Positions 27,819 to 36,537 are shown, counted from the first letter of the stretch. The stretch is DNA of 64,000 nucleotides from Comamonadaceae bacterium (GCA_947442105.1 CANEVH010000010.1:1-64000); one strand, 5' to 3'. Translations and numbers: made by a program. Notes: generated from the letters alone by a model not told the origin.

Positions 27819-30248
27819 TTACATGCGCATGCGTTTGGCTTCGGGGTCGAAGGGCGGGTCCATTTGCAGGCGCGCGGGGCGGCGTTCACCCAAAATTTCA
27901 ATCTCCAGCGTCATGTCAGACTTAAAGCATTCGGTCGGAATGTAGCCCTGCGCCAGCGACTGGTCCACATAGTGGCCGTAGCCGCCGGATGTCACCCAGC
28001 CGACCACCTTGCCATCCACCCAGATCGGCTCGTCGCCCATCACATCGCAGTCCAGCGCGTCCACCACCATGAAGATGCGGGTTTTCTTGGGGCCGTCGGC
28101 TTTTTCCTTGATGGCGGCGGCTTTGCCGATGTACTCGTGTTTGTCGAGTTTGACAAAGCGGTCTAGACCGGCTTCGAACGGGCCGTAGATGGGGCGGAAT
28201 TCGCGGAACCAGGTGCCGAAGTTTTTCTCCAACCGCAGGCACAAGAGCGCGCGCATGCCAAAGTTTTTGATGCCCAAATCGGCACCCGCTTCCATGATGC
28301 TCTCGTACAGGCGGCGCTGGTATTCGGGTGCTACCCATATTTCATAGCCCAGGTCGCCGGTGTAGGTGACGCGGTTGACCATGGCGCGCACGGTGGCGAC
28401 TTCCATTTCGCGGTAGTCCATGAACTTGAAAGCCTCGCCCGACACGTCGTCGTCGGTGAGGCGCTGCAGCAGTTCGCGCGATTTCGGCCCGGCAATCGAC
28501 AGGCCGACCAGCTTCATGCCGTAGGGCCTGATGGCCACCGATCCGTCCTTGGGCAAAGTCTGCTCAAACCAGCGCATGTGGTAGACCTGCGCTTGGCTCG
28601 ATCCCCACATCATGAAGCGATCGTCAGCCGCCTTGGCAATGGTGAAGTCGCCGATGATTTTGCCCTGGTGATTGAGCATGGGGCACAACTGCAGGCGGCC
28701 GATTTTGGGCAGGGTGTTGGTCATCTGGCTTTGCAGCCAGGCCTCGGCGCCCGGGCCGGTGATTTCATACTTGGCGAAGTTGGCGATCTCGGTCACGCCC
28801 ACGGCTTCGCGCACCGCCTTGCATTCGGCCTTGATGTGCGGGAAATCGTTGGAGCGGTGGAAGGACACCACGTCTTGGGCTTCGGCCACGGAGGGCGCAA
28901 ACCACAGCGGTGTTTCCATGCCCCAAGAGTCACCCATGACTGCGCCTTGTGCGATGAATTTGTCGTACAGCGAGGTGGTTTGCAGCGGACGGCCTGCGGG
29001 CAATTCTTCGTTGGGGAAGCGAATGCGGAAGCGGCGCGAGTAGTTTTCGCGCACCTTGGCGTTGGTGTAGGTGCGGGTGGCCCAGTCGCCGTAGCGCGCC
29101 ACGTCCATGCCCCAAATGTCGAAGCCAGGGTCGCCGTCCACCATCCAGTTGGAGAGCGCCAGCCCGACGCCGCCGCCTTGGCTAAAGCCCGCCATCACGC
29201 CGCAAGCGCTCCAGAAATTGGTGCGACCCTGAACGGGGCCGACCAGCGGGTTGCCGTCGGGTGCAAAGGTGAAGGGGCCGTTGATCACGCGTTTGATGCC
29301 CGCGTTCTCCAGCGTAGGGAAATGCTTGAAGGCGATCTCCAGCGAGGGCGCGATGCGGTCCAGGTCGGGCTGCAGCAGCTCTTGGCCAAAGCTCCAGGGC
29401 GTGGTTTTGGTGGACCAGGGTTTGCCTGCTTGCTCGTACACGCCCAGCACCATGCCCTTGCCTTCCTGGCGCAAATAGCTCTCGGCGCCAAAGTCGATGA
29501 CGTGGCCAATCTCCTTGCCCGCGCTCTTGTTGAAGGCTTCCACTTCGGGAATGTCGTCCGTCACCAAATACATATGTTCCATGGCCAGCACCGGCAGCTC
29601 AATGCCCACCATGCGGCCCACTTCGCGCGCCCACAGGCCGCCGGCGTTGACCACGTGCTCGCACTCGACTACGCCTTTGTTGGTGATCACGCGCCAAGTG
29701 CCGTCGGGCTTTTGCTCCAGGCTTTCCACCTTGGTTTGAACTTCAATGGTGGCGCCGCCCAAGCGCGCTGCTTTGGCATACGCGTAGGTGGTGCCGCTGG
29801 GGTCCAGATGGCCTTCGTTCGGGTCGAGCAGGGCGCCCAAAAAGTATTTTTCTTCAATGAAGGGGAAGTAGTTCAGCGCTTCCTTGACCGAAATGATTTC
29901 GGTCTCCATGCCCAAATAACGGCCACGTGCCACCGTCATTTTCAAAAACTCCATGCGCTCGGGCGTGTCGGCCAGCATGATGCCGGGCGACTTATGCATG
30001 CCGCAGCTTTGGCCGGAAATGCGCTCAAGCTCTTCGTACAGGCTCACGGTGTAGCTTTGCAGCATCGCCACATTGGGGTCGCCGTTCAGGGTGTGAAAGC
30101 CGCCCGCCGCGTGCCAGGTGGAGCCGGAGGTCAGCTGGTCGCGCTCAATCAGCATCACGTCGCTCCAGCCTTTTTTTGTCAGGTGGTAGAGCACCGAGCA
30201 CCCGACCACGCCACCGCCAATTACTACTACCCGTGCTGTTGTTTTCAC
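27819..30248 (-). CDS. FAD/folate GcvT-type dehydrogenase, dimethylglycine/sarcosine dehydrogenase-like
   Basis: An 809-residue two-part enzyme: an N-terminal DAO flavoprotein half (VVVIGGGVVGCSVLYHLTKKGW at about 8-29; GSTWHAAGG at about 42-50, where the histidine matches the covalent FAD site of DMGDH/SARDH), and a C-terminal aminomethyltransferase (GcvT) half from about residue 430, ending with the GcvT C-terminal barrel. Such enzymes remove a methyl group from N-methylated glycines and load it on tetrahydrofolate. The exact substrate (dimethylglycine, sarcosine or another methylamine) cannot be fixed. It sits between mttB-like and soxB genes. Confidence 0.9.
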   Translation of the reverse strand: MKTTARVVVIGGGVVGCSVLYHLTKKGWSDVMLIERDQLTSGSTWHAAGGFHTLNGDPNVAMLQSYTVSLYEELERISGQSCGMHKSPGIMLADTPERMEFLKMTVARGRYLGMETEIISVKEALNYFPFIEEKYFLGALLDPNEGHLDPSGTTYAYAKAARLGGATIEVQTKVESLEQKPDGTWRVITNKGVVECEHVVNAGGLWAREVGRMVGIELPVLAMEHMYLVTDDIPEVEAFNKSAGKEIGHVIDFGAESYLRQEGKGMVLGVYEQAGKPWSTKTTPWSFGQELLQPDLDRIAPSLEIAFKHFPTLENAGIKRVINGPFTFAPDGNPLVGPVQGRTNFWSACGVMAGFSQGGGVGLALSNWMVDGDPGFDIWGMDVARYGDWATRTYTNAKVRENYSRRFRIRFPNEELPAGRPLQTTSLYDKFIAQGAVMGDSWGMETPLWFAPSVAEAQDVVSFHRSNDFPHIKAECKAVREAVGVTEIANFAKYEITGPGAEAWLQSQMTNTLPKIGRLQLCPMLNHQGKIIGDFTIAKAADDRFMMWGSSQAQVYHMRWFEQTLPKDGSVAIRPYGMKLVGLSIAGPKSRELLQRLTDDDVSGEAFKFMDYREMEVATVRAMVNRVTYTGDLGYEIWVAPEYQRRLYESIMEAGADLGIKNFGMRALLCLRLEKNFGTWFREFRPIYGPFEAGLDRFVKLDKHEYIGKAAAIKEKADGPKKTRIFMVVDALDCDVMGDEPIWVDGKVVGWVTSGGYGHYVDQSLAQGYIPTECFKSDMTLEIEILGERRPARLQMDPPFDPEAKRMRM

Positions 30249-30302
30249 TGTTGCGTTCCTTGTGTCAAAGAAAGAGTCAAAGCTTTGAAAGTTGTTTGGC
30301 GT

Positions 30303-31862
30303 TCAAAAGTCGGTGGGCGCGCCGCCCTCGGACTTGCGCTTGGCCACAAAGGCGTCGAGTTCTTCCTCAATCGCCGGGTCCATGTAGGGGCGCTCATAGG
30401 CGGCCAGCTCTTTTTGCCACACGGCGTTCGCCTTATCGTAGGCGGTGGGGCGACCGCCCTCGTCCCAGGTCTCGTAGTTGCGCCAGTCCGAGATGATGGG
30501 CGAATAAAACGCCGTCTCAAAACGCTCCAGCGTGTGCGCGGTGCCAAAGTAATGGCCACCGGGGCCCACATCGCGCACCGCGTCCAGGCCCAAACCGGCC
30601 GGGCTCACGTCCAGCGGCGTCAAAAACTCGGCCACCATTTGCAAGAGGTCGCAGTCCAGGATGAATTTCTCGAACGAGGCAGTCAGACCGCCCTCCATCC
30701 AACCCGCGCTGTGCATGATGAAGTTGCCCCCGGCCTGGGTCAGCGCCCAGAGTGAAAACACCGATTCATAGGCCGCCTGCGCGTCCACGGTGTTGGCCGC
30801 GTTGACGTTGCTGGTGCGGTAGGGAATGCCGTATTTGCGGCAAAGTTGCCCGCCCACCAGCACCGCCTTCATGTACTCGGGCGTGCCAAAGGCAGGTGCG
30901 CCGCTTTTCATGTCCACATTGCTGGTAAAGCCGCCGTAGACCACGGGCGCGCCTGGGCGCACCAGCTGGGTGAGCGCAATACCGGCCAGCGCTTCGGCGT
31001 TTTGTTGCGCCAGCGCGCCGGCAATCGTCACCGGCGCCATCGCGCCCGCCAGGGTAAAGGGCGTGAGGATGATGATCTGGTTACGCGAGGACATTTCCAA
31101 AATGCCTTGCAGCATGGGCGTGTCCAGGCGCAGTGGCGATGAGCTGTTGATGATGGAAAACAGCGAGGGCTCGCGCTCCATTTGCTCATGGCTAATACCG
31201 CGCGCGATGCGGGCGATCTCCAATCCGTCCTGGTTGCGCTCTTTGCCCAGTGAATAGGCGTGAAACGCTTTGTCGGTGAGCTTGGCGATGTCGGACAGGC
31301 AATCCAGATGGCGGATGGACGCGTGCAAGTCCACCGGCTCCACCGGATAGCCGCCCGAGCAGTGGATGATGTCGTAGCGCTGTGCCAGCTTCACCAGGTT
31401 GCGGAAGTCTTGCTGGTTGCCCGCACGGCGTCCGCCTTGCATGTCCGAGGCATTGGGCGGGCTGGCCACTTGGGCGAAGGCCAGGTTTTTGCCGCCAATA
31501 TGCACATTGCGCTCGGGGTTGCGGGCGTGTAGGGTGAACTCAGAGGGGCAGGTCTTGATCGCTTCCAAAATCAAATTGCGGTCAAAGCGCACGCGTTCTG
31601 ATCCTGGGCGCACGTCGGCCCCGGCTTTCTTCAAAATTTCACGCGCGCCTTCGTGCATGAAGTCCATGCCCATTTCTTCCAAAATCGTGAGCGATGCGTT
31701 GTGGATGGCTTCTAACTCGTCCTCGGACACCATGGGCGTGGGCGCGAAGCGGTGCTTGAGGCTGCGGTACTTGGTGGTGGAGGGCGCAACGCGAATGCTG
31801 CCGCTGCCGCGACCGGCGCGACGGCGGGCCGGGGCTGCGGGCGTTGTTGCTTCTTCTGTCAT
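30303..31862 (-). CDS. Trimethylamine methyltransferase (MttB) family protein, non-pyrrolysine
   Basis: A 519-residue MttB-superfamily protein. Evidence includes the body from RFAPTPMVSEDELEAIHNASLTILEEMGM onward, the HCSGGYPVEPVD segment, QLVRPGAPVVYGGFTSNVDM and SPAGLGLDAVRDVGPGGHYFGT. The frame is open with no internal TAG, so it is not a pyrrolysine-containing trimethylamine enzyme; such homologues include the glycine betaine:corrinoid methyltransferase MtgB. The substrate is probably a quaternary amine. The ATG at 31862 has GGAG nine bases upstream; the GTG at 31877 is an alternative. An Arg/Ala-rich extension precedes the fold. No corrinoid protein gene is in the window. Confidence 0.88.
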   Translation of the reverse strand: MTEEATTPAAPARRRAGRGSGSIRVAPSTTKYRSLKHRFAPTPMVSEDELEAIHNASLTILEEMGMDFMHEGAREILKKAGADVRPGSERVRFDRNLILEAIKTCPSEFTLHARNPERNVHIGGKNLAFAQVASPPNASDMQGGRRAGNQQDFRNLVKLAQRYDIIHCSGGYPVEPVDLHASIRHLDCLSDIAKLTDKAFHAYSLGKERNQDGLEIARIARGISHEQMEREPSLFSIINSSSPLRLDTPMLQGILEMSSRNQIIILTPFTLAGAMAPVTIAGALAQQNAEALAGIALTQLVRPGAPVVYGGFTSNVDMKSGAPAFGTPEYMKAVLVGGQLCRKYGIPYRTSNVNAANTVDAQAAYESVFSLWALTQAGGNFIMHSAGWMEGGLTASFEKFILDCDLLQMVAEFLTPLDVSPAGLGLDAVRDVGPGGHYFGTAHTLERFETAFYSPIISDWRNYETWDEGGRPTAYDKANAVWQKELAAYERPYMDPAIEEELDAFVAKRKSEGGAPTDF

Positions 31863-31968
31863 GAGGGGTGTCTCCACGTTGAACCGACGGTGCTGCGCTT
31901 GACCCCGGTTGGGTCGTCGCGAATTCTATGCAGTGCGCGCTGGGCAGCCCCGCGTGCGCTGGCGCTGG

Positions 31969-31987
31969 CGCAATTTATTAAATTGCG
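31969..31987. promoter_or_regulatory. Perfect 19-bp palindrome upstream of the mttB-sox operon
   Basis: CGCAATTTATTAAATTGCG has 9-bp perfect arms around a single central base. It lies 107 bases upstream of the mttB-like start, in the promoter region, and is AT-rich within GC-rich surroundings. It is a likely operator for a dimeric regulator of the methylamine operon; no regulator gene adjoins it, so the protein is unknown. Confidence 0.65.
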
Positions 31988-32005
31988 TACCGGCACAGGG
32001 GACAT

Positions 32006-32033
32006 AAAAAAAGCCGGTCTGCAACCGGCTTTC
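32006..32033 (-). terminator. Intrinsic terminator after the SWIB gene
   Basis: Arms AAGCCGGT (32011-32018) and ACCGGCTT (32024-32031) with loop CTGCA; on the minus strand the stem is followed by six U residues. It lies 35-60 bases beyond the SWIB-gene stop and insulates it from the mttB operon. Confidence 0.85.
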
Positions 32034-32068
32034 TATGTTCAGTCCAGCGCGAGAGCTGGTAGCTTGGA

Positions 32069-32431
32069 TTACGACAGGTGTTTGCCGATCAAGCCCGCCA
32101 TCTCAAACATGGTGACTTGGGCTTTGCCGAATACGGCTTTCAATTTGTCGTCGGAATTGATGTTGCGCTTGTTGGTGGCGTCTTGCAGTTTGTGCTTTTT
32201 GATGTAAACCCAGAGCTTGCTGACCACCTCGGTGCGGGGCAAGGGCGTTGCGCCTACGACTGCAGCGAGCGCAGCGCTGGGGGTCAGGGGCTTCATGAAA
32301 GCCGCGTTGACTGCACGCTTTTTAGCAGGCACCGGGGCAGCGGCTTTTTTTGCAGGGGCTGCGGTTTTGACGGCGGTTACCTTTTTTGCAGGTGCCGCTT
32401 TTTTAGCGGGGGCTTTTTTTGCAGTGGCCAT
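32069..32431 (-). CDS. SWIB/MDM2-domain protein with Lys/Ala-rich tail
   Basis: 120 residues. The first 45 are a low-complexity Lys/Ala/Pro segment (KKAPAKKAAPAKK), like histone H1 or bacterial histone-like tails, suggesting DNA binding. Residues about 46-119 match the SWIB domain (FMKPLTPSAALAAVVGATPLPRTEVVSKLWVYIKKHKLQD ... VTMFEMAGLIGKHL). Its role in bacteria is unknown; a nucleoid-associated function is an inference from composition. It is followed by a clear terminator and is divergent from rraA, with a 184-base gap. Confidence 0.9.
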   Translation of the reverse strand: MATAKKAPAKKAAPAKKVTAVKTAAPAKKAAAPVPAKKRAVNAAFMKPLTPSAALAAVVGATPLPRTEVVSKLWVYIKKHKLQDATNKRNINSDDKLKAVFGKAQVTMFEMAGLIGKHLS

Positions 32432-32615
32432 TGTGAGATCGTCCTTAGGGAAGTGAATGTGGTACCAGCGATAAACTCCTCAGCTGGAGACTACATGCTA
32501 ATAGAGAAAAGGCCTGATTCCTAGAGGGGAAATACTTTTTTCAGGCGGGAAATTGTTCTTTTCGGACGAAACCCCCCAGAGCTACCATTGTTTTATCCGC
32601 TTGCCCAGATCGCTT

Positions 32616-33134
32616 ATGCACCCATTTTTGCCCACCACCGACCTGTGCGACCAGCATCTTGACGACACCAGTGGCCACTTTCGCGTGATGCCGCCGGTGT
32701 TCAAAGACTTCGGCCTGGTGCGTCGTTTCTGCGGCCCGGTGGTCACGGTGCAGTGCCTGGAGGACAACACCAGCGTGAAGGCGGCGCTGGAGTCGCCGGG
32801 CTGGCTAGAAACGGTCGATGGCCGCGTGCCCCAAGTGCTGGTGGTGGCCGGTGGCGCATCGCTGCGGCGCGCGCTCATGGGCGGCAAGCTCGGCGCCCAT
32901 GCGGTGCGCAATGGCTGGGCGGGGGTGGTGATTGACGGCTGTGTGCGCGATGTCGCCGAGTTGGCCCAGTGCGCCGTGGGCATTCGGGCGCTGGCGCTGG
33001 TGCCCATGCCCACCCAGCGCCGCGTGGTGGGGCAGACGCAGATTGCGGTGCAGATTCAGGGCGTGTGGGTGCATCCTGGCGACTGGCTGTACGCCGACGA
33101 AGACGGCATGGTGGTCAGCGCGCAGCCGTTGTAA
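32616..33134 (+). CDS. rraA: RraA family protein
   Basis: 172 residues from ATG 32616 (MHPFLPTTDLCDQH); the track start at 32553 adds 21 unlikely residues. Conserved RraA features are NTSVKAALE, GGASLRRALMGGKLGAHAVRNGWAGVVIDGCVRDV and the end with DEDGMVVS. In E. coli RraA inhibits RNase E; the same fold serves as 4-hydroxy-4-methyl-2-oxoglutarate/oxaloacetate aldolase (HMG/CHA), which shares the GxxxRxD-like metal site. Which activity holds here is open. It stands alone. Confidence 0.92.
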   Translation: MHPFLPTTDLCDQHLDDTSGHFRVMPPVFKDFGLVRRFCGPVVTVQCLEDNTSVKAALESPGWLETVDGRVPQVLVVAGGASLRRALMGGKLGAHAVRNGWAGVVIDGCVRDVAELAQCAVGIRALALVPMPTQRRVVGQTQIAVQIQGVWVHPGDWLYADEDGMVVSAQPL

Positions 33135-33147
33135 GGCGAGTCGCTCA

Positions 33148-33188
33148 CGTTCCTGAAAGCTGCGCAGTACCCAGCAATCATGAAAGTT
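33148..33188. repeat. AACTTTCATG palindromic element, copy D (degenerate)
   Basis: The right arm ATCATGAAAGTT is intact, the left arm (CGTTCCTGAA) has drifted and the core AGCTGCGCAGTACC is recognisable. It lies between the convergent rraA and DMT transporter genes, matching the gene-end placement of other copies. Confidence 0.55.
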
Positions 33189-33196
33189 CTGGCAGG

Positions 33197-34126
33197 TTAA
33201 ACCAGGGTGCCGTGTTTTTGGCGGCCTGGCAGGGTTGCCAGCAGCAGGCCCAGCAGCGCCACAGCGAAGGCGCCCGCCTGCAAGGCGCTCAAAGGCTCAT
33301 GGAAGAAAAAAGCGCCTATGGATGCCGCCGTCAGCGGCAGCATGACGCTGAACACTCCCGCCTGGCCGGCGGGCACGGTTTGCAAACCCGTCATCCACAG
33401 CCATACTGTGCCGACGCTGGCGGCCAGGGCGTAAAACACCAGCAATCCCCAAGACCCTGCCTGCACCGCACCAAAGTCAAAGTCCAGTGCCAGGTACAGA
33501 CCGGCCGGCGTCATCAGCGCAAAGCCATAGAGGTTGATGATGGCGGCAATGCGTTTGGGGCTGATGTTGGCCGTCAGCCGCTTGCCAATCACGATGTAAG
33601 CGGCCTCGCACACTACCGCACCAAACACCAGCAAATTGCCCCACAAGGCGCGCTGCCCGTCAGCGGCACTGGCCAATGCGCCTGCGGGTTGCTTGGCCAG
33701 GGACAGCATCGCCATGCCCGCAGCGCCGCAGGCCACGGCCAGCCAGATGCGCAGGCCCATGCGTTCCTTCAGAAAGATGCCGCTCATCAGCGCCGCGACC
33801 GCTGGAATACCGGCCAGGATGACGCCTGCCGACACCGTGCTGGTCATGCTCACGCCAAACAGCATGCAAATAGAGAACATGAAATTCCCCAGGAACGATT
33901 CAAAAAACAGCAGGGTGCGCGTGCGGCGGTCCAGCGGTGCTTCCGATACCGGCTTTTTGAGCCAGGCCGCCATGGCCACCGCCGCAATGCCAAAGCGCAT
34001 CCAAGCCAGCAAAAACACAGGAATGGCCGCCACCAGCGGCTTGGTCAAGGACACGTAGACGCCGACCAAGCTCATGCTCAAGGCCAGACACAGGTAGGCC
34101 AGTGGACGTTGGAAACGGTGGGTCAA
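33197..34126 (-). CDS. EamA/DMT family transporter
   Basis: A second ten-helix drug/metabolite transporter in the window, about 309 residues. Features include ALSMSLVGVYVSLTKPLVAAIPVFLLAWMRF in helices 1-2, SAGVILAGIPAVAALMSGIFLKERMG closing the first half, and AGQAGVFSVMLPLTAASIGAFFFHEPLSA closing the second. I place the start at TTG 34126 because helix 1 begins before the first ATG (34075); this start is tentative and lacks a clear Shine-Dalgarno. It is divergent from the agmatinase gene across about 90 bases, so a role in amine or amino acid export is possible but unproven. Confidence 0.8.
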   Translation of the reverse strand: MTHRFQRPLAYLCLALSMSLVGVYVSLTKPLVAAIPVFLLAWMRFGIAAVAMAAWLKKPVSEAPLDRRTRTLLFFESFLGNFMFSICMLFGVSMTSTVSAGVILAGIPAVAALMSGIFLKERMGLRIWLAVACGAAGMAMLSLAKQPAGALASAADGQRALWGNLLVFGAVVCEAAYIVIGKRLTANISPKRIAAIINLYGFALMTPAGLYLALDFDFGAVQAGSWGLLVFYALAASVGTVWLWMTGLQTVPAGQAGVFSVMLPLTAASIGAFFFHEPLSALQAGAFAVALLGLLLATLPGRQKHGTLV

Positions 34127-34216
34127 GATGTTGAAGCAGAAGGTGAGGGGCGGGGCGTGCGCCCACTTTTTCAAGCATGCGCTGCGATTACCATGAGGCT
34201 CAATGGAGGTTACACG

Positions 34217-35137
34217 ATGAGCCGCGACCACTTCGCTTACGCCAATAACAGCAACCGCTTTCTGGCGGCCGATGCGCTGCACGACCAGCCTTTTGCGCTG
34301 GCCGGTATTCCGTTTGACGGCGCGGTGACCAACCGGCCTGGCGCGCGCTTTGGCCCGCAGGAAATTCGCCGCGCCAGCCTGATGCTGTGCGACGGCACGC
34401 ACCCGCACTTCAATGTGTCACCGCTTGGGCTGCTGGGCGATGCCGGCGATATGCGCTTGCCCAATGCCTCGCCCCTGCCCACGGTGCGCGAGGAAATTGA
34501 AATCCAGGCAGCGGCGCTGATGGCGCGCCACCACTGCGTGTTTGTGGGTGGCGACCACTCGGTGACTTTGCCCCTGCTGCGCGCTGCCAAAGCGCGCTAC
34601 GGCACGCTGGCCTTGGTCCACTTTGACGCCCATTGCGATACCTGGACCGACCATTTTGGCGAGCCCTCGGGCCACGGCACCTGGACCTATGAGGCATTGC
34701 AAGAAGGCCTGGTCAGCCCCCAGCACACGGTGCAGATAGGCCTGCGCTCGGGCGGCGCGCGCGCTGCGCGCGACTATGTGGCCGACCAAGGCGGGCTGAT
34801 TTTTACCGCGCGCCAGTTGCGCGGCCTCGACGGCGCGGGCCTGCAGCCCCGCATTGATGAAATCACCCAGCGCATTGGCTCCATGCCGGTCTACCTGACG
34901 CTGGACATCGATTGCCTGGACCCGGCTTTTGCCCCCGGCACCGGCACGCCTGAGCCCGGCGGCATAGGCAGCACCCAGGTGCTGACCTTTTTGGAAGAGC
35001 TGGCGGCGCTCAACTTCATTGGAATGGACTGTGTGGAAGTCGCACCCGCCTACGACCATGCCGAACTCACCAGCAATGCCGCAGCCACCTTTATCTGGAC
35101 CTATTTGTGCGGCCAAGTGGCCAAGCGCGCTGCTTAA
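34217..35137 (+). CDS. speB: Agmatinase / ureohydrolase family
   Basis: A dimanganese ureohydrolase of 306 residues. All metal-binding motifs are present: GGDHS, DAHCDTW and DIDCLDPAFAPGTGTPEPGG. The family splits agmatine to putrescine and urea; guanidinobutyrase or guanidine hydrolase activities are close alternatives. The ATG at 34217 has a clear GGAGG nine bases upstream; the 722-residue track ORF simply runs through rraA and antisense DNA. It heads a plus-strand polyamine cluster with a putrescine catabolic gene 12 bases behind it, which favours agmatine as substrate. Confidence 0.88.
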   Translation: MSRDHFAYANNSNRFLAADALHDQPFALAGIPFDGAVTNRPGARFGPQEIRRASLMLCDGTHPHFNVSPLGLLGDAGDMRLPNASPLPTVREEIEIQAAALMARHHCVFVGGDHSVTLPLLRAAKARYGTLALVHFDAHCDTWTDHFGEPSGHGTWTYEALQEGLVSPQHTVQIGLRSGGARAARDYVADQGGLIFTARQLRGLDGAGLQPRIDEITQRIGSMPVYLTLDIDCLDPAFAPGTGTPEPGGIGSTQVLTFLEELAALNFIGMDCVEVAPAYDHAELTSNAAATFIWTYLCGQVAKRAA

Positions 35138-35149
35138 GGAAAATCGGCC

Positions 35150-36457
35150 ATGGCTTCCCTTTTGCAATCCGACACCCAACTTAACCGCAACAGCTATTAC
35201 GAAGCCAGCGTGGTGCGTCCCGCGCCGCTGGCCCCGCTGCAAACCGACTTGAGCGCCGATGTGGTGGTGGTGGGCGCAGGGTTTGCCGGTTTGTCGGCGG
35301 CCATAGAGCTGGCGCAGCGCGGCTACCGCGTGGTGGTGTTGGAGGCAGACCGCGTGTGCAGCGGCGCATCGGGGCGCAACGGCGGCCAGACGATTGTGGG
35401 TTTTGCCAGCGGGCAGGGGCCTTTTGAGCAGCAGTTGGGCGCGGTGCGCGCCCGCCAGGCCTGGGATATGTCGCTGGAGGCCATCGATTTGATTGACCAG
35501 CGCATCGCTCAGTTTGAAATTGATTGCGACCGGGTGCATGGCTATTTGTATGTGGCGGACTCTGCGCGCAAGGCGCGCGCCTTGGAATCCGAAATGCAAA
35601 GCCTGCAGCGCAACTACGGTTTTGCCACCGAATGGGCACAAGGCGCCGCCGTGCAAAACCATATAGGCAGCACGCGCTACCAGGCCTGCGCTTATGAGAA
35701 GCATTCGGGCCACCTGCATCCGCTGAAGTACGGCCTGGGCTTGGCGCGCGCGGCTGGGTCTTTGGGCGTACAGATTTTTGAGTGTTCTGCGGTAACAGGC
35801 CTGGAGCGCGGCGCCACGGTGACCGCACGCACCGCCCAAGGCCAGGTGTGCGCGCGCTATGCGGTGCTGGCGGGCAATTGCACGCTGCCCGTTTTTGGCC
35901 CGCTGGTGGCACCTGAATTGAGCACCCGCGCCATGCCGGTGGGCACCTACATCATTGGCACCCGCGCGCTGGCGCCGGACGTGGCCGCTGCGCTCCTGCC
36001 TCGCAATGCGGCGGTGTGCGACAACAACTTCATCTTGGACTACTTTCGCCAAAGTGCCGACTTGCGCATGTTGTTTGGCGGAAGGGTGAGCTACACCACG
36101 CGCACGCCGGCTGATCTCAAGCAGACGATGGCGCAGCGCATGGCGGCGGTTTTCCCCGCCTTGCAGGGCGTGCCAGTGGACTATGTGTGGGGTGGTTTTG
36201 TAGACATCAGCATGAACCGCGCGCCCGACTTTGGGCGCTTGGGCAGCAATGTGTACTACTTGCAGGGCTTTAGCGGCCACGGTGTGGCGCTCACCGGTTT
36301 GGCCGGGCAACTGGTGGCGCAGGCGGTGGCCGGTGAGGCTGAGCGCTTCGACGTTTTCAGCGCCCTCAAACACCGCAATTTCCCCGGCGGCGCCCTGCTG
36401 CGCACGCCGACGCTGGTGCTGGGCACGCTCTACCACCGGTTGCGCGACCATTTTTGA
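35150..36457 (+). CDS. puuB: FAD oxidoreductase, gamma-glutamylputrescine oxidase-like
   Basis: A DAO-family flavoprotein of 435 residues: ADVVVVGAGFAGLSAAIELAQRGYRVVVLEA near residue 38, GASGRNGGQTIVGFASGQG and a C-terminal GFSGHGVALTGLAG. The length and motifs fit PuuB/OrdL-type enzymes, which oxidise gamma-glutamylputrescine to its aldehyde with H2O2 release. The puuA homologue downstream supports this substrate. It starts 12 bases after speB. Confidence 0.88.
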   Translation: MASLLQSDTQLNRNSYYEASVVRPAPLAPLQTDLSADVVVVGAGFAGLSAAIELAQRGYRVVVLEADRVCSGASGRNGGQTIVGFASGQGPFEQQLGAVRARQAWDMSLEAIDLIDQRIAQFEIDCDRVHGYLYVADSARKARALESEMQSLQRNYGFATEWAQGAAVQNHIGSTRYQACAYEKHSGHLHPLKYGLGLARAAGSLGVQIFECSAVTGLERGATVTARTAQGQVCARYAVLAGNCTLPVFGPLVAPELSTRAMPVGTYIIGTRALAPDVAAALLPRNAAVCDNNFILDYFRQSADLRMLFGGRVSYTTRTPADLKQTMAQRMAAVFPALQGVPVDYVWGGFVDISMNRAPDFGRLGSNVYYLQGFSGHGVALTGLAGQLVAQAVAGEAERFDVFSALKHRNFPGGALLRTPTLVLGTLYHRLRDHF

Positions 36458-36537
36458 GCGGGCGGCGGGTGCAAAATGGTGCACGAGAGTGGCCCAATTA
36501 CAACAAGCCGCGCCCAGCGGCACGAAGGATGGATGCG

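Noticed and set aside
28578-30755. 725-residue plus-strand ORF
   Set aside because: It is antisense to the dehydrogenase and mttB-like genes; no start signal or family signature.
30303-31862. Pyrrolysine-containing MttB
   Set aside because: The frame is open without an in-frame TAG and needs no amber suppression.
34418-36523. 701-residue minus-strand ORF
   Set aside because: It runs opposite speB and puuB and has shadow composition.
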